NCBI GenBank assembly: GCA_964385235.1
Contig: CAYLOD010000001.1
Location: 1 to 64,000, forward strand
Reading direction: 5' to 3'
DNA: 64,000 nucleotides
Origin: Pseudoruminococcus sp964385235
GTDB lineage: Bacteria > Bacillota > Clostridia > Oscillospirales > Acutalibacteraceae
Part shown: piece by piece, positions 34,488 to 43,711 of the stretch
Layout of the letters: every line of letters begins with the position of its first letter
Numbering within the stretch: position 1 is the first letter of the stretch
Program-made: the position numbers and the translations under genes
Notes under the pieces: generated by a model
What the model was told of the DNA's origin: nothing
Seen by the model: the letters and a program-made list of their open reading frames with translations, nothing else
Databases searched by the model: none

Positions 34488-35753
34488 ATGGTAAAAGATA
34501 TTATAGAGCATAAGGTCAAGTCCGCGTTTAACTACATAAAAACGTTTGTCAAATGGGTGATTATCGCTTCATTTACCGGCGTGCTCGGAGGACTGATAGG
34601 CTCGCTGTTCAGTACGCTGATACAGTACGCGAACGAGGCGAACAATTCGATTTTTTGGCTGATTTTTCTCCTGCCTGTCGGCGGCGTTATAATTGCGGCA
34701 ATGTATAAGCTTTGCCGCCTTGAAAACGATCCGGGGACTAACTGCGTTATAGAGGCTATCCGAAATAAGCAGGACGTCCCGTGGATGTTATCTCCGCTGA
34801 TTTTTTTCAGCACAATAATAACTCATTTCCTCGGAGGCTCGGCGGGACGTGAGGGAGCGGCGCTTCAGCTCGGGGGCAGCCTTGGCTCTGTAATCGGGCG
34901 GCTTTTGCACCTTGATGAAAAGGATATGCACATATCGGTGCTGTGCGGAATGAGCGCCCTTTTTTCGGCGCTGTTCTGTACTCCCGTCACGGCGGCGATT
35001 TTCGCACTTGAGGTAATAAGCGTAGGCATAACGTACTATTCCGCCCTTGTCCCCTGCTTCGTATCGGCTGTCGTGGCATATGCTATTTCTATCGGATTGG
35101 GAATATCTCCCCTTCATTTCAATATTTTAAAGCATATACCGGCAATAGGCTTTATCCCGTTGGTTCAAACGGTAGGGCTTGCGGCCGTTGCCGCGCTTGT
35201 AAGCATAATATTCTGTATAATAATGCAGCAGTCACACAAGCTTGCAAAAAAATATATCAAAAACGAATATTTAAGGCCGGTCATCGGCGGACTCGCCGTT
35301 ATTGCACTTACGTTTATCGTAGGGTGCCGCGACTATAACGGCGCGGGCTCCGCAATAATAAACAACGCGCTGTCGGGAAACGCGAAGCCTGAGGCGTTTT
35401 TTCTTAAGATGCTTTTCACGGCGCTGACTATCGGTTTCGGCTTTAAGGGCGGCGAAATAGTCCCGACGCTGTTTATCGGTTCAACCTTTGGCTGTGTATT
35501 TGCCCCGCTGCTCGGCATTGACCCGATTTTCGGAGCGGCTATGGGTATGATATGTTTGTTCTGCGGAGTAACAAACTGCCCCATCGCGTCAATTTTTTTG
35601 AGCGTCGAGATTTTCGGCTCAGAGGGAATTATTTTCTTCACCTTCGGATGCGCCGTCAGCTATATGCTGAGCGGATATTACGGCTTATACAGCAGTCAAA
35701 AAATAGTCTACTCAAAACTGAAAGCCGAATTCATCAATATAAACGCAAAATAA
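34488..35753 (+). CDS. ClC-family anion/proton antiporter, possibly the fluoride (CLC-F) type
   Basis: A 421-residue membrane antiporter. GSAGREGAALQLGG holds the gating Glu. The second selectivity block is FGFKGGEIVPTLFIGSTFG instead of the GGIFAP of chloride transporters; GGE-x-x-P is the pattern I associate with fluoride exporters. The inner-gate region is GVTNCPIASIFLSVEIFG. ATG at 34488 follows GGAG by 8 bases; GTG at 34479 overlaps the RBS. No fluoride riboswitch is seen upstream. The ClC family is certain; the fluoride subtype is inference. Confidence 0.9.
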   Translation: MVKDIIEHKVKSAFNYIKTFVKWVIIASFTGVLGGLIGSLFSTLIQYANEANNSIFWLIFLLPVGGVIIAAMYKLCRLENDPGTNCVIEAIRNKQDVPWMLSPLIFFSTIITHFLGGSAGREGAALQLGGSLGSVIGRLLHLDEKDMHISVLCGMSALFSALFCTPVTAAIFALEVISVGITYYSALVPCFVSAVVAYAISIGLGISPLHFNILKHIPAIGFIPLVQTVGLAAVAALVSIIFCIIMQQSHKLAKKYIKNEYLRPVIGGLAVIALTFIVGCRDYNGAGSAIINNALSGNAKPEAFFLKMLFTALTIGFGFKGGEIVPTLFIGSTFGCVFAPLLGIDPIFGAAMGMICLFCGVTNCPIASIFLSVEIFGSEGIIFFTFGCAVSYMLSGYYGLYSSQKIVYSKLKAEFININAK

Positions 35754-35823
35754 TATCCTCAATATAAATTTAATCAATTTTCCCGTCGGCACGCATATAC
35801 TATCAAGAGGGAGGATTGATATT

Positions 35824-37659
35824 ATGTGCGGAATCGCGGGATGGTATGACAATAAGCTGAATTTTGCCGATCAAGAACAGACAATAAGCGGTATGAGCGG
35901 ATCTATGGAACATCGGGGTCCTGATGAGCATGGAATCGTTATTAAGGACCGCGTATGTCTGATACACAGACGTCTGAGCGTTATTGATATAGAGAGCGGC
36001 AAACAGCCCATGACAAAGTCCGTTCAGGGCAGGATATGCACTATTGTCTACAACGGCGAGCTTTACAATACGCCTGAGCTTATAACGGAACTTCGCGCAA
36101 AGGGCTATACTTTTTTCGGTCACAGTGACACAGAGGTCGTACTGACGTCGTATCTCTGCTGGGGTACACAGTGCGTAGAAAGGTTCAACGGAATATTCGC
36201 CTTCGCTATATGGGACGACGACGAGCAGCGGCTTTTCATGGCTCGCGACCGCATCGGAGTCAAGCCCTTCTTCTATTACGAGTATGACAACGGCTTGATA
36301 TTCGCCTCTGAGGTAAAAACTTTGCTTAAAAATCCTATCGTCAAGCCCGTAATAAATGAACAGGGCTTGTATGAGATTTTCTTATTAGGTCCCGCACGAA
36401 CCCCGGGGTTTGGCATAATAAAGGGCGTAAAGGAATTACTGCCCGGTGAATGCGCGACATATAACGGCAAAACCATGAAAAAGAGAAAATACTTTACTCT
36501 GCGGGCTTATGAGCATAAGGAAAATCAGGAGGAAACTGTTGAACACGTTCGGGAACTCTTGACGGACGCTATCGAGCGTCAGCTTGTATCTGATGTTCCT
36601 CTATGCACCTTTCTTTCCGGCGGACTTGACTCGAGCATAATATCATATGTCGCGTCAAACTATTATAAGAAAAACGGGCTTCCTCAACTGACGACATATT
36701 CAGTTGACTACGAGGACAACGATAAGTATTTCCAAAAAAGCCTGTTCCAGCCGACCCCCGACAGCGATTTTATTGACTTGATTTCGAGCGCGATAGGCTC
36801 TAACCATAAAAATATTGTCCTGAGCAATACGGATTTATTTAACGCGCTATACGATGCGGTAAAGGCAAGGGACTTTCCGGGAATGACTGACGTCGATTCA
36901 TCTCTGCTGCTTTTCTGCCAAAAGGTCAAAGAGGATTTCACGGTCGTTCTGTCGGGAGAGTGCGCCGACGAAATATTCGGCGGTTATCCGTGGTACCATA
37001 GGGAGGATATTCTGTTTGAGGATACTTTCCCGTGGTCACGTTCTCTTGATATAAGGCATTCCATTCTACGCAAGGGTTTATTGAAAAACGGCGACGAATA
37101 TGTTCATGAAAGGTATAAAGCGACCTGCAAAAAAGCCGATAAACTACCCGGCGAAAGCAGGCTTGACAGCCGAATGAGGGAAATGTTTGTACTGAATCTC
37201 GACTGGTTTATGCAGACACTGCTTGACAGAAAGGACAGAATGTCCATGTATTCCGGTCTTGAGGTCAGAGTTCCTTTCTGCGACTATCGTATCGTGGAAT
37301 ACGCTTATAATATGCCGTGGAAACTTAAAAGCCTAAACGGACGGGAAAAGGGCATTGTCCGCAAAGCGTTCGAGGGTCTGCTTCCCGACGAAATAATATG
37401 GCGCAAGAAAAGCCCTTACCCTAAAACACATAATCCGCTGTACTTCAATCTTGCCGCTAAAGCCGTTCGTGATATATTGAATGACAAAAGCTCTCCCCTG
37501 TCCGACATTCTCGACAGAAACGGCATAGAGAACATTATAGACGATCCCGAAAGCATATCGTCGCCGTGGTACGGTCAGCTCATGCGCGCCCCGCAGATTC
37601 TAAGCTACATTGTTCAGTGCGACTTCTGGATGAGAGAATACAATATTTCAACAGAGTGA
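35824..37659 (+). CDS. asnB: Asparagine synthase (glutamine-hydrolysing)
   Basis: A 611-residue enzyme converting aspartate, glutamine and ATP into asparagine. Cys2 of the glutaminase domain follows the start Met (MCGIAGWYD); MEHRGPDEHG and YNGELYN complete the glutamine site. The synthase domain carries the PP-loop FLSGGLDSS (about residues 260-268) and LSGECADEIFGGYPWYH. GGGAGG before ATG at 35824. It stands alone, ended by the terminator shared with tspO. Confidence 0.95.
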   Translation: MCGIAGWYDNKLNFADQEQTISGMSGSMEHRGPDEHGIVIKDRVCLIHRRLSVIDIESGKQPMTKSVQGRICTIVYNGELYNTPELITELRAKGYTFFGHSDTEVVLTSYLCWGTQCVERFNGIFAFAIWDDDEQRLFMARDRIGVKPFFYYEYDNGLIFASEVKTLLKNPIVKPVINEQGLYEIFLLGPARTPGFGIIKGVKELLPGECATYNGKTMKKRKYFTLRAYEHKENQEETVEHVRELLTDAIERQLVSDVPLCTFLSGGLDSSIISYVASNYYKKNGLPQLTTYSVDYEDNDKYFQKSLFQPTPDSDFIDLISSAIGSNHKNIVLSNTDLFNALYDAVKARDFPGMTDVDSSLLLFCQKVKEDFTVVLSGECADEIFGGYPWYHREDILFEDTFPWSRSLDIRHSILRKGLLKNGDEYVHERYKATCKKADKLPGESRLDSRMREMFVLNLDWFMQTLLDRKDRMSMYSGLEVRVPFCDYRIVEYAYNMPWKLKSLNGREKGIVRKAFEGLLPDEIIWRKKSPYPKTHNPLYFNLAAKAVRDILNDKSSPLSDILDRNGIENIIDDPESISSPWYGQLMRAPQILSYIVQCDFWMREYNISTE

Positions 37660-37744
37660 CATTCTCCCCATATAAAGTGGCAGGGGTATTTTGCAGAATC
37701 AGAATAAAACCGATATATAATGACGGGGCAAGCTCCTTATTGAA

Positions 37745-37796
37745 AAGCCCGGCAGTCTTTCTCGAACAAAGACAGACTGCCGGGCTTATTTTTTGT
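37745..37796. terminator. Bidirectional terminator between asnB and tspO
   Basis: A 14-bp perfect stem AAGCCCGGCAGTCT/AGACTGCCGGGCTT, followed by ATTTTTTG on the plus strand. Confidence 0.9.
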
Positions 37797-37799
37797 GAT

Positions 37800-38261
37800 T
37801 TAATTTAATAAATATATTGCAAGGTTTAAGTATCCCGCAAATGTTACCCACAGCAGGTACGGAATCATCAGGTATCCTGCGGGCTTTGAAATAATGTAAA
37901 AAAGAACCGTCGTTATCAGTATCAGCAGCCACAGTATTACAAGCCATACAAATGAAAACAGGTAAAGCCCAAGATTAAAAAACAGTATCGGCCACAAAAA
38001 GTTAAAGGCAAGCTGAATACCGTATACAGTCAGCGCGGCGCGGTTCATCTTTCCCGATGTCAGCACCAGATATGACGCGATGCCCATGAGGATATAAAGT
38101 ATAGTCCACACTATCGGAAAAAGCCAGCCCGGCGGCGAGAGCGGCGGCTTGTTTACAGAGACAAATGTTTCCATGCTGCCGCGGGTCAAAAGCGCGGAAA
38201 CACCGCCTGTGATAAGAGGTATAGCGATACAGGTCAGCAGTTTCTTCCATTGTATCTTCAA
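37800..38261 (-). CDS. tspO: TspO/MBR family membrane protein
   Basis: A 153-residue five-helix protein with all hallmarks: NKPPLSPPGWLFPIVWTILYILMGIASYLV, FNLGLYLFSFVWLVILW and the end YLLWVTFAGYLNLAIYLLN with the WVTFAGYLN cholesterol/porphyrin motif. TspO proteins bind tetrapyrroles and act in stress responses. The RBS GGGAG directly abuts an ATG at 38270, so the true start is more likely TTG at 38261, 9 bases after it. Confidence 0.93.
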   Translation of the reverse strand: MKIQWKKLLTCIAIPLITGGVSALLTRGSMETFVSVNKPPLSPPGWLFPIVWTILYILMGIASYLVLTSGKMNRAALTVYGIQLAFNFLWPILFFNLGLYLFSFVWLVILWLLILITTVLFYIISKPAGYLMIPYLLWVTFAGYLNLAIYLLN

Positions 38262-38422
38262 TAAAATCATCTCCCTAAGCTCATGTTTATGAAGCACAGA
38301 ATATTTTTATTCTATACATACAGCATTAGGATACAGGGAGATTATCCGGTGGTATAATTATTCGATATATTAGATTTTATATCTATAACTTAAACAAGTG
38401 CTTGTTCTCCGTCAAGCCTTAT

Positions 38423-38926
38423 TCATTGTGCCGCTTTTTCCAACGCGAAAATATCATTCAGCATTTTTATGCCCGTTTTGGTTTTAAACAGCTTATCGCG
38501 AGCCTTTTTAATCGATTCCTCAGACAGATTATCCTCATAAGCGTTTACAAGGAAATCAGCTTCGATAAGGATCTGATAATCTGCTCCGTCAACCATATTA
38601 TATGTATGATGGTGTCCTACAAGATAGCAAACGCGTTCAATAACATTATCATCGAACGCAAGTGAGGAAAGCAGCTTTTTTGCCTCATCGGGACCTAACA
38701 ATTCCTGATATTTCCCAGCTGATGTACCGTACAGTTCCTCTGACTTTTTTATTCCTATGTCATGTACGACAGCGGCGGTTTCAAGTATTTTTTGTTCGGT
38801 TTCCGTCAATAGCTCACATTCTCCTATGGCTTTTGAAAAGGCGTAAACCTTTAAGAAATGCCCTGTACGCCGCGGATCGCCTCTATAGTATTCCGTCATA
38901 GCTGTAATAACTCTTGAAATGTTCAT
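38423..38926 (-). CDS. HD-domain phosphohydrolase
   Basis: A 167-residue protein with metal-binding residues in RRTGHFLKVYAF, AAVVHDIGIKKSEE (HD pair) and LVGHHHTYN. It resembles small HD proteins that act on nucleotides or other phosphoesters; substrate unknown. It lies 4 bases after the EamA transporter gene on the same strand. Confidence 0.85.
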   Translation of the reverse strand: MNISRVITAMTEYYRGDPRRTGHFLKVYAFSKAIGECELLTETEQKILETAAVVHDIGIKKSEELYGTSAGKYQELLGPDEAKKLLSSLAFDDNVIERVCYLVGHHHTYNMVDGADYQILIEADFLVNAYEDNLSEESIKKARDKLFKTKTGIKMLNDIFALEKAAQ

Positions 38927-38930
38927 TCTG

Positions 38931-39854
38931 TCACCCGCTTTTTAAATTTACAAAAACGATGCCCGCCGCCACTAAAAGAACAGATATTATATTTACAGGC
39001 GAGAAAATCTCCTCGCCCAGTATAATGCCCGAAGTTATCGTCCCGAATACGGGTATCATGAGCAAAAACGTGCTTATGACACTGACGTCATTATATTTGA
39101 GCAGGGCTGTCCAAATCGCAAACGATACGCTTGATATAAGCGCGAGGTAGCCCATAATGAGAAAGCACTCATATGATGAAAATACCACACTGCCCGAAAA
39201 CGCAAGCCCGCACAGGATTAAAACAGCGCCGCCGACAGTTAACTGTACCGAGGAAACGAAAACAGGGTCGCTGACGGCGGACAGCTTTTTAGCAAATATA
39301 TTGCCCAACGCTCCGCATAAATTCGACAGTATAAGAAAGCCGTCGCCCGGTAAAGTAAAATTGCCGAATGTTCCGCTCTCACCGGCATTTATCAGCAATA
39401 TCCCGCAGAAGCCTGTCGCGCAGCCAAAGAGCTTTTTAGCGGTTATTCTGTCACCCTTAAAAAACAAGGGCGCAAGCAGCACACCCAAAAACGCGGCAAA
39501 TGAAGAATATACCGAGGACTTAGTCCCTGTGACAAAAACAAGCGCGATATAGAGAAATATATATTGCAACGCGGTCTGTACTATCCCGAGTAACGACATA
39601 CGCAACAGTTCTCCGCCCTTTGGAACGATCGGCTTTTTCTTAATTATAACCAGCGCGATATAGACGAAAATCCCCGCCGCGAAAAATCTTATCCCCGCGA
39701 AAACAAGCATAGACGGAATGTCATTATCTTGAATCGAAAAAATTTTGTACCCCTGCTTTATCGCGGCGAACGCCGTTCCCCACAGAGCCGTACAAAGCAG
39801 CGCGAGAACAGTAACAATAAATTTATTTTTAAACAAGCGTTTACTGCTGATCAT
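38931..39854 (-). CDS. EamA/DMT-family transporter
   Basis: A 307-residue inner-membrane transporter with ten helices in two EamA repeats: the first starts ALLCTALWGTAFAAIKQGYKI, the second GDGFLILSNLCGALGNIFAKKL. Members export metabolites or amino acids; substrate not predictable. ATG at 39854 lies inside the end of the upstream TPR gene with GGAG 6 bases before it, so the two are translationally coupled. Confidence 0.92.
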   Translation of the reverse strand: MISSKRLFKNKFIVTVLALLCTALWGTAFAAIKQGYKIFSIQDNDIPSMLVFAGIRFFAAGIFVYIALVIIKKKPIVPKGGELLRMSLLGIVQTALQYIFLYIALVFVTGTKSSVYSSFAAFLGVLLAPLFFKGDRITAKKLFGCATGFCGILLINAGESGTFGNFTLPGDGFLILSNLCGALGNIFAKKLSAVSDPVFVSSVQLTVGGAVLILCGLAFSGSVVFSSYECFLIMGYLALISSVSFAIWTALLKYNDVSVISTFLLMIPVFGTITSGIILGEEIFSPVNIISVLLVAAGIVFVNLKSG

Positions 39855-40419
39855 TATCCGCTCCGAGCTTTTCCAATAAATCCGTGTATATTTCAAGCTC
39901 CCCCCGCAGCTTTGCGGCCTTTTCACGCTCATTAAAAAGCTCCGCTTTCATTATCATTTCATTATACAGACGCGTAAGCATTCTCAGCAGAAACTCATCG
40001 CCCTCAAATCCGTCAATATTGCTTTTTAAAATTTCAAAGGCTTTTTCAAACTCGCCGTACTCCTCAAACGCCGATACATAGAGCCTCAGCGAATTTCCCG
40101 TAAAATCGCCGGAGCTTACGCTGTCGAGAAGCTCCCGCCCCTCTCTGCGTCTGCCCTGTCTGCTTAACAGCATTGAACGGAGTATATCAATTTCCTTTCC
40201 GCACTCTGCGGCGTCCGTGTCAAGGATATGCTTTTCAGCGCGTTCAACGTCGCCGATCCTTATTAAAAACTCAATGCAGAGCAGCCTTACTTCGTTTTCA
40301 TAACTTATAAAAGCTGACGCATCGTTTAAATAGATTTCGAGATATTTCGGATTTTTTCGTGTTTCAACAGCCGTAAACAGCTTTTTCTTAACAAAGTCTA
40401 ATGTTTCCCTGTTATCCAT
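39841..40419 (-). CDS. TPR-like helical repeat protein
   Basis: A 192-residue soluble helical protein with TPR-type spacing (for example RLYVSAFEEYGEFEKAFEILK) and no catalytic motif or signal peptide. Preceded by GAGGG. It follows the TPR-SUFU-DUF2185 gene by 26 bases and may act with it. Function unknown. Confidence 0.65.
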   Translation of the reverse strand: MDNRETLDFVKKKLFTAVETRKNPKYLEIYLNDASAFISYENEVRLLCIEFLIRIGDVERAEKHILDTDAAECGKEIDILRSMLLSRQGRRREGRELLDSVSSGDFTGNSLRLYVSAFEEYGEFEKAFEILKSNIDGFEGDEFLLRMLTRLYNEMIMKAELFNEREKAAKLRGELEIYTDLLEKLGADNDQQ

Positions 40420-40445
40420 CGGACGTACCCTCTTTTCAAATAATC

Positions 40446-41864
40446 CTACTGTTTTTTAAAAGGTACAAAATCGCCTTTATCGTTCCTGACAAAGAACGAG
40501 CCTGCGGGAGAGCCGAGCAGCGGAATAATCTCCTCGTCATAGTTGCATATTGTATTTAAATGATATATTCCCGACATATCTGTATTGCTCATGTATTCCT
40601 CAGTTTCGTCCCCCGCCATGAACCGCCAGCCGCTGTCCTGCTCATCGAGAGGCTTCTCACGATACATAAAGCCCACCTTAGCGCCGTCCACAATGATTCT
40701 GTCGGTCGCGAAGCACCCTGCCGCGCCGTCACAGATAATAAGCCTTTTCATTGTCGATTTCGGTATCTTATATTTTTTACGGCTTTTTACGCAAAAATTT
40801 TTACGGTTAATGTCAAGAACAGGATCTATCCCGCCCATAAGCTCAAACAGCGCTTCCGCTCCGTGTTCGATCTTATAGTTTATTTCCTCCTCATACAATG
40901 GAATTATCTGATAGAAATTGATCCTTTCGCCGTTTGGCAGCTCGCAGACGTCCTCCTCATCGAGCAGCGGAGAATCCGCAAGTATCACTCCCGAAAGCAG
41001 CGTATTATCAAAGTACGGCTTTCCGTTAGTAACGGTATGTCCCGACGCAAGCCATGAGTCATCGTTTATAGGCAGATTAGCAAGCAATTTCATCAGCTTC
41101 AGCGGCCATGACCATTTTTCACTCGCGCTTTTGACGTGCCAGCCCGGTGGCAGACAAAGTATCAGTTCGGCTCTCTCAAGGTCTTTATCCTGAAACTGCT
41201 CGGGGACTTTCATTTTATGCGCGCCCATACCGCAAGTAACCAGTATATAGTATTCCCTATCGTCATCAGGCGGAATCAGCAAAATGTCACAGGCAATATC
41301 GGTTGCTGAAACATCGTGCAAAACATTGTTGTATTCACCGAGCCTGCTTCCCAAAAAAAGCTCTATACAGCTTATCTCTTCGTCCGTATAGCTTTCCTTG
41401 ATAGTGTCTTGAGAGTTAAAATATGAGTTATACAGCCTTTTGTCGAGTTTTTCAAGTCTTTGCGAATATTCCTCAAACAAATCCTCACGGTCGTTCTCAC
41501 TCGTACAAAAGCAGAGGAACAGCAGAGTTTCCACGTCAAACGGCGCAAGCTCGAGCGACTTCTCAAAAGCCTCGACTGCCTCATCATAATTGCCGTTATA
41601 ATAACGGGCATACCCTACGCTGAAAAAATACTCGGGGTCGCCGACACCCTCATCAGCGACTGAATCTAAAACCTCGAGCGCTTCCTCGTATCTCTCCATA
41701 TTCACATACGCGCCTGACAGGATCATATTCAACTCATATCCCCTCTGATCGGAGGAGATTTCGGTCAACGCTTCAATAATTTTTTCAAATTCTTCGTTTT
41801 TGTTCCAGACTTCTATTTGTCTTAAAAATTTATTGTATTGAAAGTCGTCCAAGGATATAATCAT
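40446..41864 (-). CDS. TPR - SUFU - DUF2185 (Imm33-like) fusion protein
   Basis: A 472-residue cytoplasmic protein in three parts. Residues about 1-135 hold TPR repeats (YFFSVGYARYYNGNYDEAVE). About 165-350 is a SUFU (suppressor-of-fused) domain with YYILVTCGMGAHKMKVP, ELILCLPPGWHV and WLASGHTVTNG. About 375-472 is DUF2185 with GAKVGFMYREKPLDEQDSGW, YHLNTICNYDEEIIPLLGSP. SUFU and DUF2185 are both known as immunity domains against polymorphic toxins, but free-standing copies also exist. ATG at 41864 stands 6 bases after GAGG. No toxin gene is visible nearby. Confidence 0.82.
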   Translation of the reverse strand: MIISLDDFQYNKFLRQIEVWNKNEEFEKIIEALTEISSDQRGYELNMILSGAYVNMERYEEALEVLDSVADEGVGDPEYFFSVGYARYYNGNYDEAVEAFEKSLELAPFDVETLLFLCFCTSENDREDLFEEYSQRLEKLDKRLYNSYFNSQDTIKESYTDEEISCIELFLGSRLGEYNNVLHDVSATDIACDILLIPPDDDREYYILVTCGMGAHKMKVPEQFQDKDLERAELILCLPPGWHVKSASEKWSWPLKLMKLLANLPINDDSWLASGHTVTNGKPYFDNTLLSGVILADSPLLDEEDVCELPNGERINFYQIIPLYEEEINYKIEHGAEALFELMGGIDPVLDINRKNFCVKSRKKYKIPKSTMKRLIICDGAAGCFATDRIIVDGAKVGFMYREKPLDEQDSGWRFMAGDETEEYMSNTDMSGIYHLNTICNYDEEIIPLLGSPAGSFFVRNDKGDFVPFKKQ

Positions 41865-41904
41865 TCCTTTCCTCAATAAAGCTGTGCAGTATATAAGGCA
41901 TTGT

Positions 41905-43014
41905 TCACATTTCCTCAATGATCTCCGCTATTTTCTCCTCGGGAATCTCAAGCCCGTATGCGTTTTCACCGAAGCGCATAACGCCGCCGATTTCTTTTTG
42001 GAAAACGAATCTCAGCTTGCCGTCGCGAACTTTTTTGTCGGTGTACAGCTTTTTTACGAGAGATTTTTTGTCTATATATTCGGGTATCTCAACGGGCAGT
42101 CCCGCTCTCCTGTAAAGCTCGATAACGCGGTTCATATTTTCGCTTGATATAAAGCCGAGCTTGCAGCCGAGCCTTACCTGAGCTGTCATTCCTATCGCGA
42201 GAGCCTCTCCGTGAAGCAGTCTGTATTCGGATACCGTTTCTATCGCCCTGCCGACAGTATGTCCGAGGTTGAGAATTTCTCTCAAGCCGCTCTCGCGCTC
42301 GTCCTTCATAACGACGTTATATTTCACACGGCAGTTTCTCTGCGCTATATACTCACAAGCCTCTGTATCAATCGCAAATATTTTTTCTATGTTTTTTTCG
42401 AGATAGTCAAACATCTCCGCGTCGCCCAAGCAGGCGTGCTTTATCGTTTCGGACAGTCCGCTTGAGAGCTGTCTTTTCGGGAGCGTCTTCCATGTGTCAA
42501 TATCGATATAAACCTTTTTCGGCTGATTAAATATGCCGATAAGATTGGTCGCAAGCGGAGTATCAACAGCGGTTTTTCCTCCGATAGACGCGTCAGCCGC
42601 GGACAGAAGCGTCGTCGCGTAATTGATAAACGGCACGCCGCGTCCGAATGTCCCCGCCGTGAAGCCCGCCAAGTCCGTTACGACGCCGCCGCCGACGGCT
42701 ATCACACAACAGTCACGCCGGTAACCTTTCTCAAGCATCGAATCCTCGACAAACTCCTTCATCTGTCTTGTCTTTGACTTTTCTCCGGCAGGTATGACAA
42801 ACATATCAGCCTTATATCCCGCCGCGGTCAGCTTGTCAAGTATATCCGCCGCACATAAGGTTTCAACTGTTGAGTCTGTAATAACGGCAAACTTTTTTAT
42901 ACTTCCCGCCAAGCCGTTCTTAATATCACTGATAAGAGTATCTGAAAGCTTGTGTCCGATCTCTATGTCATATGAGTCGTCAACGACTTTTTTCAGCTCA
43001 CAATAAAATTTCAT
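41905..43014 (-). CDS. aroB: 3-dehydroquinate synthase
   Basis: A 369-residue NAD- and zinc-dependent enzyme of the shikimate pathway. NAD-site loop is VIAVGGGVVTDLAGFTAG; substrate and metal residues lie in LGHTVGRAIE (zinc His), HGEALAIGM and AACYKADMF-like strands; GGKTAVDTPLATNLIGIF is also typical. AGGTG before ATG at 43014. Other aro genes are not in the window. Confidence 0.95.
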   Translation of the reverse strand: MKFYCELKKVVDDSYDIEIGHKLSDTLISDIKNGLAGSIKKFAVITDSTVETLCAADILDKLTAAGYKADMFVIPAGEKSKTRQMKEFVEDSMLEKGYRRDCCVIAVGGGVVTDLAGFTAGTFGRGVPFINYATTLLSAADASIGGKTAVDTPLATNLIGIFNQPKKVYIDIDTWKTLPKRQLSSGLSETIKHACLGDAEMFDYLEKNIEKIFAIDTEACEYIAQRNCRVKYNVVMKDERESGLREILNLGHTVGRAIETVSEYRLLHGEALAIGMTAQVRLGCKLGFISSENMNRVIELYRRAGLPVEIPEYIDKKSLVKKLYTDKKVRDGKLRFVFQKEIGGVMRFGENAYGLEIPEEKIAEIIEEM

Positions 43015-43068
43015 TTATATCACCTGAATTTCTTTTAGCATATACAGTATATCATATTGCCGAAGATT

Positions 43069-43637
43069 TTAAAAGCTGTTTGTCCGCTGCACACTTTCCT
43101 TAAATATACGGTTATTTTCGACAAGCTCGTCAAATGTAACAGGAGAAAAGCCGTTTATGTCAACGCCCGCGTTAAGGGCGTTATCCATTGATTTGAGCAG
43201 TGTCCAGTAAAAATCCTTTGTATTGTTATGTATATGACCGTAAATAAGGAACGCTCCGTTGCCGGCGTTGTTCCACGTCATCATAGGATAGTGGCACAGC
43301 GTAAACCTGCGGTGGTTGTCTTTAAGCTCCAGCATAGGCGTGACGCTCTCAAAGTATCGGTTCATGTCCGTTTTCTTAATCCACTGCTTGTCGTGGTTGC
43401 CTGTAATGAGATGCTTTCTGCCCTTGAGCTCCTGAAGTATTGAGTCAATACGGCTTGATGAGTAAAAAAACATATCCCCGACTATATATACAGTATCATT
43501 TTCTCCGACACGGCTGTTCCAGTTTCTTATCAGGGCATTATCCATTTCATCGACGCTGTCAAACGGGCGGTCGCAATGCCCGATGATATTCGCATGACCG
43601 AAATGCAAATCGCTTGTAAAGTAAACCGTATAATCAC
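43069..43637 (-). CDS. Calcineurin-like metallophosphoesterase with a disturbed start
   Basis: About 188 residues. The frame reads YTVYFTSDLHFGHANII, where the Asp and His of SDLHFGH bind metal, then YIVGDMF, LITGNHDKQW, LCHYPM and YGHIHN, the full set for this family. But no start codon precedes the metal Asp in this frame: a TGA lies at 43644-43642, and the RBS GAGAGG with GTG at 43637 is one base out of frame. A single missing G (GTG-GAT-TAT) would restore it. Either an assembly error or a real frameshift. The next in-frame start, TTG at 43608, loses the Asp. Confidence 0.78.
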
Positions 43638-43711
43638 CCTCTCATCTGTCATAATATCGGGCAATAGTATGAACCGTAAACGCAGGCCGCGATTCATGAA
43701 ATAATTCCGCA

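Noticed and set aside
39841..41864. Toxin-immunity locus
   Set aside because: Immunity-type domains are present, but no toxin, LXG or Rhs gene is in the neighbourhood, so the claim is reduced to a domain observation.
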